A DNA stretch of 64,000 nt from Tahibacter aquaticus (GTDB taxonomy: Bacteria > Pseudomonadota > Gammaproteobacteria > Xanthomonadales > Rhodanobacteraceae). The stretch is from positions 146,005 to 210,004 of the forward strand of contig NZ_SNZH01000014.1 in assembly GCF_004363655.1 (NCBI RefSeq). Reading direction: 5' to 3'. Under the pieces are notes generated by a model. It was not told where the DNA came from. It ran no database searches and saw only the letters and a list, made by a program, of their open reading frames with translations. Positions 51,121 through 59,744 of the stretch are shown in pieces. The translations under genes and the position numbers were made by a program. The first letter of the stretch is position 1. Every line of letters starts with the position of its first letter.

Positions 51121-51696
51121 TCAGAGGCGGCGATGCAGCCAGGCGCGGGCGAATTTCCAGTGCCGCACCACCGTAGCCACGCTGATCTCCAGCAACACGG
51201 CGACTTCATCGTTGTTGAGCCCCCCGAAGTAGCGCAGTTCGACCACGCGTCCGGCGATGGGGTCGCGCCCTTCCAGCTGCTGCAGCGCCTGTTCCAGCTG
51301 CAGCCAGTCGATGGGGCTGCTGTCGGCGGTGGCGTCGCTGTCGTGCTCCGGGTCGATGTTCAGGCTGACGATCTGCAGGCCGGCGCCCCGTTTTTCCGCC
51401 TGGCGTTCGCGCACCAGGTCGATCAGCACGCGCCGCGTGACGCGCGCGGCGATGCCGAGGAAATGCGCACGCCCCTGCCAGTCGGCCCGCTGCCCGGCAA
51501 TCCGCAGATAGGCTTCGTGCGCCAGGTCGGTGGCCCGCAGCGACAGCTGGTGCGATAGCGGCCGCAGCGAACGCTGGGCAATGGCCTTGAGCGCCGGATA
51601 CAGCGCGGCGATGAGGCGCTGCTCGGCCTCGCGGTCGCCGCCCTGCCAGCGCTGCAGCCAGTTGTCGATCTCGGTGGTGGAGGAATCGGCGGGCAC
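51121..51696 (-). CDS. ECF sigma factor linked to Ser/Thr kinase
   Basis: The protein has 191 residues. The pattern WLQRWQGGDREAEQRLIAAL, then DLAHEAYLRIAGQRADWQGR, and the region 4 ELRYFGGLNNDEVAVLLEIS then TVVRHWKFARAWL match the ECF43-like 'Sigma70_ECF' family that accompanies STK-TPR kinases. It has no anti-sigma neighbour. The kinase follows on the same strand. Start at 51696 begins the conserved N-terminus. Confidence 0.88.
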   Translation of the reverse strand: MPADSSTTEIDNWLQRWQGGDREAEQRLIAALYPALKAIAQRSLRPLSHQLSLRATDLAHEAYLRIAGQRADWQGRAHFLGIAARVTRRVLIDLVRERQAEKRGAGLQIVSLNIDPEHDSDATADSSPIDWLQLEQALQQLEGRDPIAGRVVELRYFGGLNNDEVAVLLEISVATVVRHWKFARAWLHRRL

Positions 51697-52274
51697 TGTG
51701 GGTTTCGCATCAGGGGCCGGGTCGGGCGTCCGGTCGGTTTCGCATAGTACGGTGCCCGTTGCGGCGTATTCGCTAACTACTCGCTAACTATCCGACGCAC
51801 TTGCTTCATTCGCGCCGCAGTCCAGGCAGCAGGGAGCGTAGCGAGGGCGATGCCGTGTTTCCACCGAGGCGGCCGATCTGGTGGAAGCACCCTGCGCGAT
51901 GCGGCGCGACACGCCATGGCCGTTCGGCAAATCGATTACGAGAGCCGCTGCCATCGCGCCTGCGTGACGGCCGGGTTCTGCCGGATGCCGACCCGCCCGA
52001 CTGGCGCCGGGTTCGGTTGGGCAGAACAAGCCCTGTTCTCCGTCGGCACGCTCAAGGGTTCCGGGCCCGAACTGCGGCCAAGCGCCATGGCGCAACTTTG
52101 CCTGCTTCGTCGTTCAAGCCCTGCGCAGGCGGGCCGATCGGCGCGCAACAGCGTGCGACTGGTTTGTTTGCCGGCCGGCCGGGGTCTGTCGGCAAGGCGT
52201 CGGACCGGGCGGCAGGCGTCCGCGGGCGACGCACGGCCAATGAACGTAAATATACAATTACAGTAGAGGGTGCC
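51697..52274. other. Intergenic region
   Basis: About 580 bases, no gene supported. Bases 52240-52268 are AT-rich (GTAAATATACAATTACAGTA) and likely carry the -10 region for the Gly-rich secreted gene; GAGGG sits before ATG 52275. Confidence 0.5.
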
Positions 52275-54296
52275 ATGGATCTTTCGAGTGTTTCGCATCA
52301 ACTCCGGTCGACGTATGCGCGCGCGGGCTGCGCCGTGGCGGTCGGAGCGCTTCTGGGGGTGTTTGCCGCGCCGGCGGTTCAGGCAGCCATCGTCGTGACC
52401 GATACGGGGGCAGGCTCGGCGCTCACCTGCACGCTGGCGCAGGCGATCTCGCTGGCAAACCTGGCGAACAATCCGGGCAATGCGACGCCGGCTGGTGCAA
52501 CGACCGTCGATCCGCTGTCGTGGTCCGCGGCGATGGCTGTCGGCAGCGGCAGCTGCACCGGCGCTGCGGCCGGCGCCAACATCATCCGCCTGCCCGCGGG
52601 CGCGACGATCAGCCTGAGCACCAGCAGCCCGGACAATTTCTGGTACGGCCCCAATGCGCTGCCGCCGATTGCCAGCACCATCACTATCGAGGGCCATGGT
52701 GCGGCGCTGCGCATTGCTTTCGTTCCCGCGTCTCGCCTGCGCTTTTTCTTCGTCGGCGCCGATCCGCTGAGCAGCGCGACGCCGGGCTACAACACCCCCG
52801 GACCAGGCAACCTGACCCTGCGCAATCTCACCCTGGACGGCGGCGTCCAGCGCGGCGGGAGCAGCCGCCGCGGCGGCGGCGGCGCCGGCCTGGGCGGCGC
52901 CATCTTCAACCAGGGCACGCTGACCCTGAGCGGCGTCACCCTGACGAACAACCTGGCCGTGGGCGGCAGCAGCGGAGTCGGCACCGCAACGGGCGGCGGC
53001 GGCATGGCGCAGGACGGCAGCAGTGCCGGCGGTGGCATGGGCGGCCCGGTGTCCCGGGGAAGCAGCGACGCCGGCCAGGACGGCACGCTGACGACCGGCG
53101 TCGGTGGTGCCGGCGGTGGTATGGCCAGTGGCCTGGGCGGCCGCGGCAGCTACAACAACGGTGGCACCGGCGGTGCAGGCGGCAATGGCGGCGGCGGCGG
53201 CGGCGGGTCCGGCCCGAGCAGCGCCTTCTACAACGCGGGCGGCGGCGGCGGGTTCGGTGGCGGCAACGGCGGCCAGGGCGAGCGGGCCGGCGCTACAGAC
53301 CTGACCGGCGGCAGTTTCAGCAACGGCGGAGTGACCGGCACCGGCGGCGGCGGCGGCGTGGGCGCCGGCGGGGCCAGCTCCGGCAGTTCGCTGGCCGCCG
53401 GTGGCGGCGGCTTCGGCGGCGGTGGTGGCAATGCCTTCATCGGCGGCCAGGGCGGATTCGGCGGCGGTGGCGGTGCCGGCGCCGAAAGCGCGGGCGGCTT
53501 TGGCGGCGGCAACGGCTTCCAGCACCAGGGAGCTTTCGGCGGCGGCGGCGCCGGCATGGGCGGCGCCATCTTCAATCACGGCGGCTCGCTGAGCCTGGTC
53601 AACTGCACGCTGAGCGGAAACTCTGCCATTGGCGGCGCTTCCGGCTTCGGTGGCACTCCTGGGCTGGAAGGCTCCGGCGGCAGCGCCCTGGGTGGCGCGG
53701 TGTTCAATCTCAACGGCAACGTGAACGTTTACTTCTCCACATTGGCTGGAAATGGCGTCACCGCCGGTACCGGTACCCTGGGGGCCGGCGCCCAGGCGGG
53801 CGGCGCGATCTATTCGCTGGCCTACAACGCGGTGGCGGCCGCGGGCAGCAGCAGTGCCGCCCTCGTCCTGCACAACAGCATCCTGGCCAATTCGACCGGT
53901 GGCGTCGACCTGGTCGTCGACCAGCCTGCAGCGGTTTCTGGCGGTCTGGTCAACGCAGCGGTTGTCACCACCTCGGCGCTGGGAGCCAATCTGGTGATGT
54001 CGGCGCTCGCGCAGAATGGTGCCGCGGCGTTGCCGGCGTTTCCGCTGGGCAGCGATCCGTCCCTTACGCCGCTGGCGGACAACGGCGGCCCGACCCAGAC
54101 CATGGCGCCGCTGTCCGGCAGTGTCGTCATCGATGCGGGCCAGGCCAGCTGCGAGATCCCGCTGCCGTCTACCGACCAGCGCGGCTACCAGCGCGTAGCG
54201 GGTGCGGCAGCGGACATCGGTGCCTACGAATCCGATGCCGTCGAAGTCGACTCGGTTTTCGTCGACGGCTTCGAGGCCGTGGCTGGCTGTCCCTGA
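52275..54296 (+). CDS. Gly-rich secreted beta-helix protein with DGF tail
   Basis: The protein has 673 residues with a signal peptide (AVAVGALLGVFAAPAVQA). It follows the secreted beta-helix plan: IVVTDTGAGSALTCTLAQAI, then NLTLRNLTLDGGV and repeated GGAIFN turns (LGGAIFNQGTLTLSGVTLTN and MGGAIFNHGGSLSLVNCTLS). Between these lies a ~220-residue Gly/Ser/Ala segment resembling silk or PE-PGRS-like domains. The ending LADNGGPTQTMAPL, DQRGYQR, DIGAYESDAV and VFVDGFEAVAGCP is the family's C-terminus with a DGF tail. Surface adhesin-like or structural role is inferred. Confidence 0.82.
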   Translation: MDLSSVSHQLRSTYARAGCAVAVGALLGVFAAPAVQAAIVVTDTGAGSALTCTLAQAISLANLANNPGNATPAGATTVDPLSWSAAMAVGSGSCTGAAAGANIIRLPAGATISLSTSSPDNFWYGPNALPPIASTITIEGHGAALRIAFVPASRLRFFFVGADPLSSATPGYNTPGPGNLTLRNLTLDGGVQRGGSSRRGGGGAGLGGAIFNQGTLTLSGVTLTNNLAVGGSSGVGTATGGGGMAQDGSSAGGGMGGPVSRGSSDAGQDGTLTTGVGGAGGGMASGLGGRGSYNNGGTGGAGGNGGGGGGGSGPSSAFYNAGGGGGFGGGNGGQGERAGATDLTGGSFSNGGVTGTGGGGGVGAGGASSGSSLAAGGGGFGGGGGNAFIGGQGGFGGGGGAGAESAGGFGGGNGFQHQGAFGGGGAGMGGAIFNHGGSLSLVNCTLSGNSAIGGASGFGGTPGLEGSGGSALGGAVFNLNGNVNVYFSTLAGNGVTAGTGTLGAGAQAGGAIYSLAYNAVAAAGSSSAALVLHNSILANSTGGVDLVVDQPAAVSGGLVNAAVVTTSALGANLVMSALAQNGAAALPAFPLGSDPSLTPLADNGGPTQTMAPLSGSVVIDAGQASCEIPLPSTDQRGYQRVAGAAADIGAYESDAVEVDSVFVDGFEAVAGCP

Positions 54297-54726
54297 TGCG
54301 CGTCGGCGACCGGATGCACGGTTGTGGAAATTGTATGAAATGAGCCTGTGCCGGCCCGATGTGCCCGTGTCGGCCGCTGCCTCGTCCGCCCCGGTCGGGA
54401 CCTTGCAACCAGCAGGTAGGCGCAATGGCTGCGCAGATCGGCGATGCCCGGGTCGTTCGCGGGGATGACGCGACCGGTGAACCCGATCGCGTCATTTGCG
54501 CACCGAAATCGACAGAACCGCATCATCGGCGCGTGGCGCTGCGTCGGTTCCGGCGCGCACTATCGCGTCGGACACGGTACGTAAGGAATGGCGTATGCGC
54601 TTAGCCCCGGAGCGGACGATTCAGGCCGCCGATCGGTCGGCCGATGCCGCCGCAAGCCAATTGTCCGGATGCGCAGGGCAGGACGACACGCAGGGTCGAT
54701 ACCAGCGTTCACTGCGAGGCAGGCGC
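54297..54726. other. Intergenic region, nothing recognised
   Basis: About 430 bases with GC-biased open frames but no motif. GAGG lies just upstream of the ATG at 54727. Confidence 0.4.
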
Positions 54727-55503
54727 ATGACGCGGTTGCGTGTCGTCGCGATGGCGTTTGCGATCGTCGCGGCGGCGTGGGCGCAGACATCGGCAGCGAA
54801 GGAAGTCAGCGGCGCGTTGTCGGCGCGGCCGCTCGCGCCGGCTGGCGCCATCGCAGTGGCCGGCAAGCATCGCCTGCGGGCGGGAACGACAGCGGTGCTG
54901 TACGTGCCGGCGGCGATTGCCGCCGGCGCACCAGCGCCCTTCCTGCTGCTGCTGCATGGCGCGGGCGGCAAGGGCGAAGACATGATCCGGCTGTTCAAGG
55001 AACAGGCAGACCGGCGTGGCATCGTGCTGCTCGCGCCCGACTCGGCCGATCGCAGCTGGGATGTGGCGCTGTCGATGTCGGGAAACGACGGTGCGCCGAG
55101 TTTCGGCAGAGACGTGAAGCGCATCGACGCGATTCTGCAAGAGGCCTTCGCCCGCGTCGATGTCGATCCGCAGCGCGTCGCGGTAGCGGGCTTTTCCGAC
55201 GGCGCCAGCACGGCACTGTCGATAGGTGCGCGCAACGCGGCACTGTTTCCAGCCACGTTGGCCTTCTCCGCGGGCGGCATGGTTGCGGACTGGAACGGGC
55301 CGACCGGCCGGGTGTTCTTCTCGCATGGCGCGAAGGATCGCGTTCTGCCCATCGCCATTGCGCGCGACTCGCTGGCACCGGCGCTGCGTGCGTCAGGGTT
55401 CGCGGTCACGTTCGTGACCTTCGACGGCGGCCACTCGCTGCCGGCGCCGGTGCTGGAGCAGGCGATGGTGTGGTGGCTGGGGCCTGGCCCGGATTCGCCA
55501 TGA
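54727..55503 (+). CDS. Exported alpha/beta hydrolase (esterase/carboxylesterase type)
   Basis: The protein has 258 residues. Signal peptide MTRLRVVAMAFAIVAAAWAQ. The fold shows FLLLLHGAGGKGEDM (oxyanion region), then the nucleophile elbow VAVAGFSDGASTALS (Ser in GFSDG), FFSHGAKDRVLP (Asp) and FDGGHSLPAP (His). This is the phospholipase/carboxylesterase or LpqC-like group. Periplasmic. Substrate unknown. Confidence 0.85.
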   Translation: MTRLRVVAMAFAIVAAAWAQTSAAKEVSGALSARPLAPAGAIAVAGKHRLRAGTTAVLYVPAAIAAGAPAPFLLLLHGAGGKGEDMIRLFKEQADRRGIVLLAPDSADRSWDVALSMSGNDGAPSFGRDVKRIDAILQEAFARVDVDPQRVAVAGFSDGASTALSIGARNAALFPATLAFSAGGMVADWNGPTGRVFFSHGAKDRVLPIAIARDSLAPALRASGFAVTFVTFDGGHSLPAPVLEQAMVWWLGPGPDSP

Positions 55504-55819
55504 CCGCCGCCAGGCGACGGACTGGAGCCGGGTTCGCCGATACCGGCGATCGTCGCCAGCGGTCGCCGCCACGCCGTGGCTTCGGCTGCCGAAGCTGCTG
55601 CCGCTACGCAGTTCTGCCGCTTTTCGCGAACTACCGGGCGAGCCAGTAGAAGATCGCCGCACCCACTATCCCCACCCCCGGCAGATCGCTGTACGCGTCC
55701 CCCGGCCTGGCCTGGCCCGGTCCGCGGCGGCGAAGGCGATGCCAGCCGGGCAGCAGGCTACAGGCGACAGGCATTGCCGAAGCGCGATGGTGCGCTGCAG
55801 GCTGGCCAACCCACCTCGC
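55504..55819. other. Intergenic region before the repeat array
   Basis: About 315 bases, no gene supported. Confidence 0.4.
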
Positions 55820-55980
55820 GGTGCAATTCGCATCCGCTCATCGCACGCTACAGTCCGCCTTGACCGCAGGCGTCAAAACGTAGGGCGTCGATGAGCGCAG
55901 CGAATGGCGCCGAACGATTGCGCGACGCAGACAGGCGCAAACACCTCGCGCTGCACGTCGCCTCTGCTCATCGCCGTCTG
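55820..55980. repeat. REP-like repeat array D (three units)
   Basis: Unit D1 (55820-55851, minus, second type) reads GGTGCAATTCGCATCCGCTC plus ATCGCACGCTAC. Unit D2 (55880-55911, plus, first type) reads GTAGGGCGTCGATGAGCGCA plus GCGAATGGCGCC. A diverged third unit D3 (about 55946-55980, minus) follows. The alternation minus-plus-minus suggests tandem growth of a two-arm element. Confidence 0.65.
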
Positions 55981-56010
55981 CGTCGGCAGGCCCGGCCAGG
56001 CGAAAGCCGG

Positions 56011-56040
56011 CCGATCAGCCGCCCGATCAGCCGCCCGATC
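56011..56040. repeat. 12-bp tandem repeat at a gene end
   Basis: CCGATCAGCCGC occurs 2.5 times in direct tandem (56011-56022, 56023-56034, then CCGATC). It covers the stop codon of the minus-strand gene 56578-56027; each unit contains TCA, i.e. TGA on the minus strand. Confidence 0.75.
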
Positions 56041-56578
56041 CCACGGGCAGCTCGAACACGCACGGCGTCACGCCCGTCGAGAATGCGTGCTCGGTGATGA
56101 CCAGCGACTGGTCGTCCACCATGCCCAGGCCGGCCATGCTCGGACTTTCCACATGGCCGCGCACCTTCACGGTGTAGCTGTCCGCCGCGGTAACCGTACA
56201 GGCCACGACCGCACCGACGCTATGGGCGCGCAGGTTGCTCTCGCTCGTGTCGCCGTCGTTGGAGCACAGCGCGCTGAGGGAGTCGTTTGTCGGCGGTACC
56301 TGCCGTGCGGTCAGGGCCAGGATGCTGCGGTTTACAACGATGTCATATTCCACATGTCCGCGTTCGACCTGGCATTCGGCGGAATAGTGGATGACCAGCG
56401 TGCGCGGCCCACGCACGCTGATGGTCTTGGCGATGAACTCTGCGTCCAGCGGCCCCACCGGCACCGGCACGGCGCCAGTATCGACAGCGACACTGACTTC
56501 GTCCGCACTGGCGAACGCGGAAACCATCAGGCCCAAGGCCAGCAGCAGGGCAGACGAAAGGTGGAATTTGGTATTCAT
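56027..56578 (-). CDS. Secreted protein, unknown
   Basis: The protein has 183 residues with a clear signal peptide (FHLSSALLLALGLMVSAFASA). The mature part has beta character with four cysteines: FIAKTISVRGPRTLVIHYSA, SAECQVERGHVEYDIVV, and VGAVVACTVTAADSYTVKVR. The end ELPVGSGG runs into a 12-bp repeat that carries the stop. No family recognised; a similar small exported protein type is common in this clade. Confidence 0.7.
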   Translation of the reverse strand: MNTKFHLSSALLLALGLMVSAFASADEVSVAVDTGAVPVPVGPLDAEFIAKTISVRGPRTLVIHYSAECQVERGHVEYDIVVNRSILALTARQVPPTNDSLSALCSNDGDTSESNLRAHSVGAVVACTVTAADSYTVKVRGHVESPSMAGLGMVDDQSLVITEHAFSTGVTPCVFELPVGSGG

Positions 56579-56979
56579 GGCAATGTCCTCGGGATGGCAA
56601 ATGGATAGTCGGTAGACGGCGAAATGTGCCGGCGCTGTTGCGTCTCCTGCCCGGGATGGTCGGTGCGAGGCCGGCTTTCCCTGGGGAGCATCCCTACGTA
56701 CGCGCTGCGACGCGGCCAGGGATCACGGCAGCTGCAGGCGAGAGCAACGTGGGCTTCGCGCCGCACAGACTGGGCTGGAAACGGAAGGCGAATCGCCGCG
56801 GATCGTCGCTTCGCGCCGCCCCTGCAGTGCCACCCGTTGCGGGCCTGGCGTTGGCAGGGATCGGGTTAGCGGTGCCTGCCGATCTCAACAGCATCGCCAC
56901 TTCCATACGCCTCGCGTTCACTCCCGCGATGACACCCTGCCGGCGTGTACACGTAAGTCCCTGCACAGAGGAGTTCGCT
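56579..56979. other. Divergent intergenic region
   Basis: About 400 bases between divergent exported-protein genes. No gene supported. AGAGGAG precedes the ATG at 56980. Confidence 0.4.
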
Positions 56980-57402
56980 ATGCAACTGCCCCGATTGCTT
57001 CTGATGTCGTTTGCCGTTTTTGCTTTTGCCGGTGCCGCCGACGCACGTGACCACCGGCGTGACCGTGACGACAACCCGCCGGGTCCGCGTGGTGGACCTG
57101 GCACCAACTGGGAAAATCCGCCGGGCTGGCGCGGTGGCCCAGGTGTCTCGCCGGATCACCGCTACTACCGCCGCGGCAAGGAGCGCATCCGCTTCGAGGT
57201 GCGCAACGACGGCTATTACTTCAACTCGCGCTACGGCTACTACCACCCGCGTCATGGGTTCTGGGACCAGCGCGGACGCTGCTGGCGCGACCGTGACGAC
57301 AATCCGCCGGGCCCGCGCGGCGGCCCTGGCACCAACTGGGAAAACCCGCCCGGTCCGCGCGGTGGCCCGGGCGCCAGTCCGGATCGGTTTGGCGGCTGCT
57401 GA
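56980..57402 (+). CDS. Secreted NPPGPRGGPG-repeat protein, unknown
   Basis: The protein has 140 residues. A signal peptide (LPRLLLMSFAVFAFAGAADA) is followed by two nearly identical ~32-residue repeats (about 29-60 and 102-134), each with RDRDDNPPGPRGGPGTNWEN then PPGxRGGPGxSPD. Between them is a Tyr/Arg-rich segment with RIRFEVRNDGYYFNSRYGYY. Pro/Gly repeats suggest an extended surface or matrix protein. GAGGAG supports the start. A strong terminator follows. Confidence 0.8.
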   Translation: MQLPRLLLMSFAVFAFAGAADARDHRRDRDDNPPGPRGGPGTNWENPPGWRGGPGVSPDHRYYRRGKERIRFEVRNDGYYFNSRYGYYHPRHGFWDQRGRCWRDRDDNPPGPRGGPGTNWENPPGPRGGPGASPDRFGGC

Positions 57403-57435
57403 AGACGCACTGAGTCGTCCGCTCGCCGAGTGACG

Positions 57436-57463
57436 GCCCGCGCCTGTTGTCCAAGGCGCGGGC
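57436..57463 (+). terminator. Rho-independent terminator
   Basis: GCCCGCGCCT (57436-57445) pairs perfectly with AGGCGCGGGC (57454-57463), loop 8 nt, followed by TTCTTTTTCC. Confidence 0.85.
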
Positions 57464-57622
57464 TTCTTTTTCCTGGCACGGGGCCAGGCTGATTTGATAC
57501 GCCGTACACCGGAGCAGGGCGCAGATCCAACGCCATCGCGCCAGCGTGCGCGTCGCTGTTGCAGACAATGCGGATGAGGGGAAGTCGTCAGCGATCAGGT
57601 TCGAACCTGACTCCCCCTGCCT

Positions 57623-57955
57623 CAAGCTCGTGCTAGCCGCCAGTCCTGCGCATGCGCCTGCAGCGCGCGCAAGGCGGGCGAGATCGCCGGCCGGCTTCAG
57701 CCCGCCGCGGTGGAAGACGTGAGGGCGCAGCGTTGGCAGGTCGGCAATCGGAATGCCGCGCAAGCCGCGCGGCAGGCGGCAGTACGCCTTCAACACGGCA
57801 GCGCCGGTACCGAACTGCACGAAGGACAGCATCAGATCCCTGCCGCTGGCCTCGACGGCGACGGTCCATGGCACGCTGGCGGCCTGCGGCAGGCGGGCGA
57901 GCCGTTGCCGGTGCGGCCTGCAACGCGTGCCGGCCTCTAGTGTGGAATAAGCCAC
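57623..57955 (-). pseudogene. C-terminal fragment of a LysR-family regulator
   Basis: The minus strand encodes the LysR effector-domain end: VEASGRDLMLSFVQFGTGAA and CRLPRGLRGIPIADLPTLRP, then VFHRGGLKPAGDLARLAR. After a frameshift near 57660 it continues as LQAHAQDWRLARA to a stop at 57623. The DNA-binding and first effector subdomains (about 200 residues) are absent. Flanking genes are unrelated, so this is a relic. Confidence 0.6.
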
Positions 57956-58014
57956 AATGCATCAACGAGGCCGGTTCGGCCCGGCCTCGTTCCGGCTCGC
58001 CAGCGGCGCGGGCG

Positions 58015-59499
58015 CTATTGAAATCCGTCCCGGAAAATAAGCTCGCTGCCGTACAGCACTTCCACCGCACCATCGTCCGCCGTGGCGCCGTCGTCGTAGT
58101 ACGGCACGCCGATCGCCAGATCCACGGTGCCGTCGTCGTTGTAGTCGCCGGTGGCCAGCGAGCTGCCATAGCGATCGTCTACCGCCGGTGCGCCGATATT
58201 GCGTGCGGCACTGCGCGTCCAGCGCTCGGCGCCGGTGGTGGTCAGTCCGCTGGCGGTCGCATGCAGGATAGCCACCGAGCCGGATTCGTCGAGCCCGTTC
58301 GCCGCCTCGCCCGGTGCGCCGATGACCAGGCTGGCGCGGCCGAAGATCAGGCCGGTCGTGCTGCGGCGCAGGCGGCCCGATGCCAGCTTGGAACCGAAGC
58401 GCCCACCGCTGGATGCGCCGGGAATGTCGGCGGGCGTGAAGCGCTGGTTGCCGGTGGTCGTCAGGCCGCCGGTGTCGCCCGCATACACGACATGCACCGC
58501 GTCGGCATACGTGCCGATGGCCAGGTCCGTGGTCAGCCCGCTGTCGAACGGTGCGGCCTGCAGATCGAATCCGAATTGCGTAGAGCTTGCACAGGTGCCG
58601 AGCATCGCGCCGACGCCGGGCCGGAAAATGCGCGAGCGCGTTGTCACGATGCCGCTCGCGCTGCCGTACATGACGATGACCGCGCCGCCCTTGGTGGTGC
58701 CGTCGGTGCAGCGCGCGCCGGTCGCGCCGATGGCCAGGTCGTCGTAGCCGTCGGCGTCGAAATCACCGCTGGCGAGCGAATAGCCGAAGCGGTCGCCTTC
58801 GAGCGGATCGAAGGTAAGGCCGTCGCTGTTGCGTGTGACCAATGTGCCGCGTGCCGAGGTGATGCCGCTGGCCGTGCCGTATTCGATCATCACGGCGCCG
58901 GCCTCGTCGACCGTGCCGACGGCCTCGTTGAGCGAGCCGATCGCCAGGTCGTCGTAGCCGTCGTTGTCGAAATCGCCGGCAGCCAGCGTGTTGCCGAAGC
59001 TGTCGCCGGCTTCATGCACGCCGGGGTAGCCGTTGCTGCCCTGCTGGATCGTGGTGACCACGTCCCACACGCCGGCGTTGTCACGGCGTGCGACATAGGC
59101 ACGGCCGCCGGACGGCACCGATGCGCTGTACGACGGATTGCCGAACGCGATCTCGTCGCGACCGTCGCCGTCGAAGTCGCCGGTGATGATGGTATTGCCG
59201 CGAAAGCCCGTGCCGGTCTCGAATGTCGTCGAGAAGAACTTGATCAGAGCGCCGCCGGTGCCGACAGTCCAGGGGGCGCCGCGCAGGATGCGCAGCGCGG
59301 TGCCGCCGTTGGGCGAAACGATCAGGTCGTCGATGCCGTCGCCATCGACATCGCCGCTGGTCGCGCCGTAGCCGTACTGCGTGGTGCTGGCGATCGGATT
59401 CTTCAGCGTGGTGTTGCCGATGGGCCCCAGCGCGTACTCGGCGAGTGCGGCGCTGACGGGCAACAACGAGACGACGATGCAAGCGACTAGACGCGACAT
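58015..59499 (-). CDS. Secreted FG-GAP beta-propeller protein with DGF tail
   Basis: The protein has 494 residues with a signal peptide (LVACIVVSLLPVSAALA). Several FG-GAP/integrin-alpha-like repeats are visible: SGDVDGDGIDDLIVSPNGG, TGDFDGDGRDEIAFGNP, GDFDNDGYDDLAIGS, GDFDADGYDDLAIGATG and GDYNDDGTVDLAIGVP. Each DxDxDG loop should bind calcium. The C-terminus ELIFRDGFQ belongs to the DGF-tail group. GAGGG precedes the ATG at 59499. It probably binds extracellular ligands or is surface-exposed. Confidence 0.88.
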   Translation of the reverse strand: MSRLVACIVVSLLPVSAALAEYALGPIGNTTLKNPIASTTQYGYGATSGDVDGDGIDDLIVSPNGGTALRILRGAPWTVGTGGALIKFFSTTFETGTGFRGNTIITGDFDGDGRDEIAFGNPSYSASVPSGGRAYVARRDNAGVWDVVTTIQQGSNGYPGVHEAGDSFGNTLAAGDFDNDGYDDLAIGSLNEAVGTVDEAGAVMIEYGTASGITSARGTLVTRNSDGLTFDPLEGDRFGYSLASGDFDADGYDDLAIGATGARCTDGTTKGGAVIVMYGSASGIVTTRSRIFRPGVGAMLGTCASSTQFGFDLQAAPFDSGLTTDLAIGTYADAVHVVYAGDTGGLTTTGNQRFTPADIPGASSGGRFGSKLASGRLRRSTTGLIFGRASLVIGAPGEAANGLDESGSVAILHATASGLTTTGAERWTRSAARNIGAPAVDDRYGSSLATGDYNDDGTVDLAIGVPYYDDGATADDGAVEVLYGSELIFRDGFQ

Positions 59500-59744
59500 A
59501 AACGATCCCTCGTGATGGACCCTGTTGTCAGACTGAACGCCGGACCCCGCCTGGACCGAACAGGGCTCGTCGTGCGGGCGGAGCCGAACGCGGCAGTCCT
59601 GCGATAGCGCGTGTCGTCCCGCCGTGCAAACGGTGCCCGGTGTGAAGCGGGCCGCGTTTTGCGTCACGTGGCACGACGGCGCGCGTTGAGGTTTTCGCCC
59701 TCATTTCCCGTTGTAGGGAAAGACCGCTTTCCGGAGATCGATCC
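59500..59744. other. Divergent intergenic region
   Basis: About 245 bases between the FG-GAP and DUF3617 genes. It holds promoters for both directions by position; none is obvious. Confidence 0.35.

Noticed and set aside
47917..51558. A 1213-residue open frame on the plus strand
   Set aside because: It mirrors the Ser/Thr kinase gene, whose catalytic motifs are complete on the minus strand; the plus frame is rich in Ala/Gly/Gln/Arg without motifs.
51936..54425. An 829-residue minus-strand frame
   Set aside because: Antisense of the Gly-rich gene; its Ala-rich composition is the complement of Gly codons.
57652..59490. A 612-residue plus-strand frame
   Set aside because: Shadow of the FG-GAP gene on the minus strand, which has clear repeats and a signal peptide.
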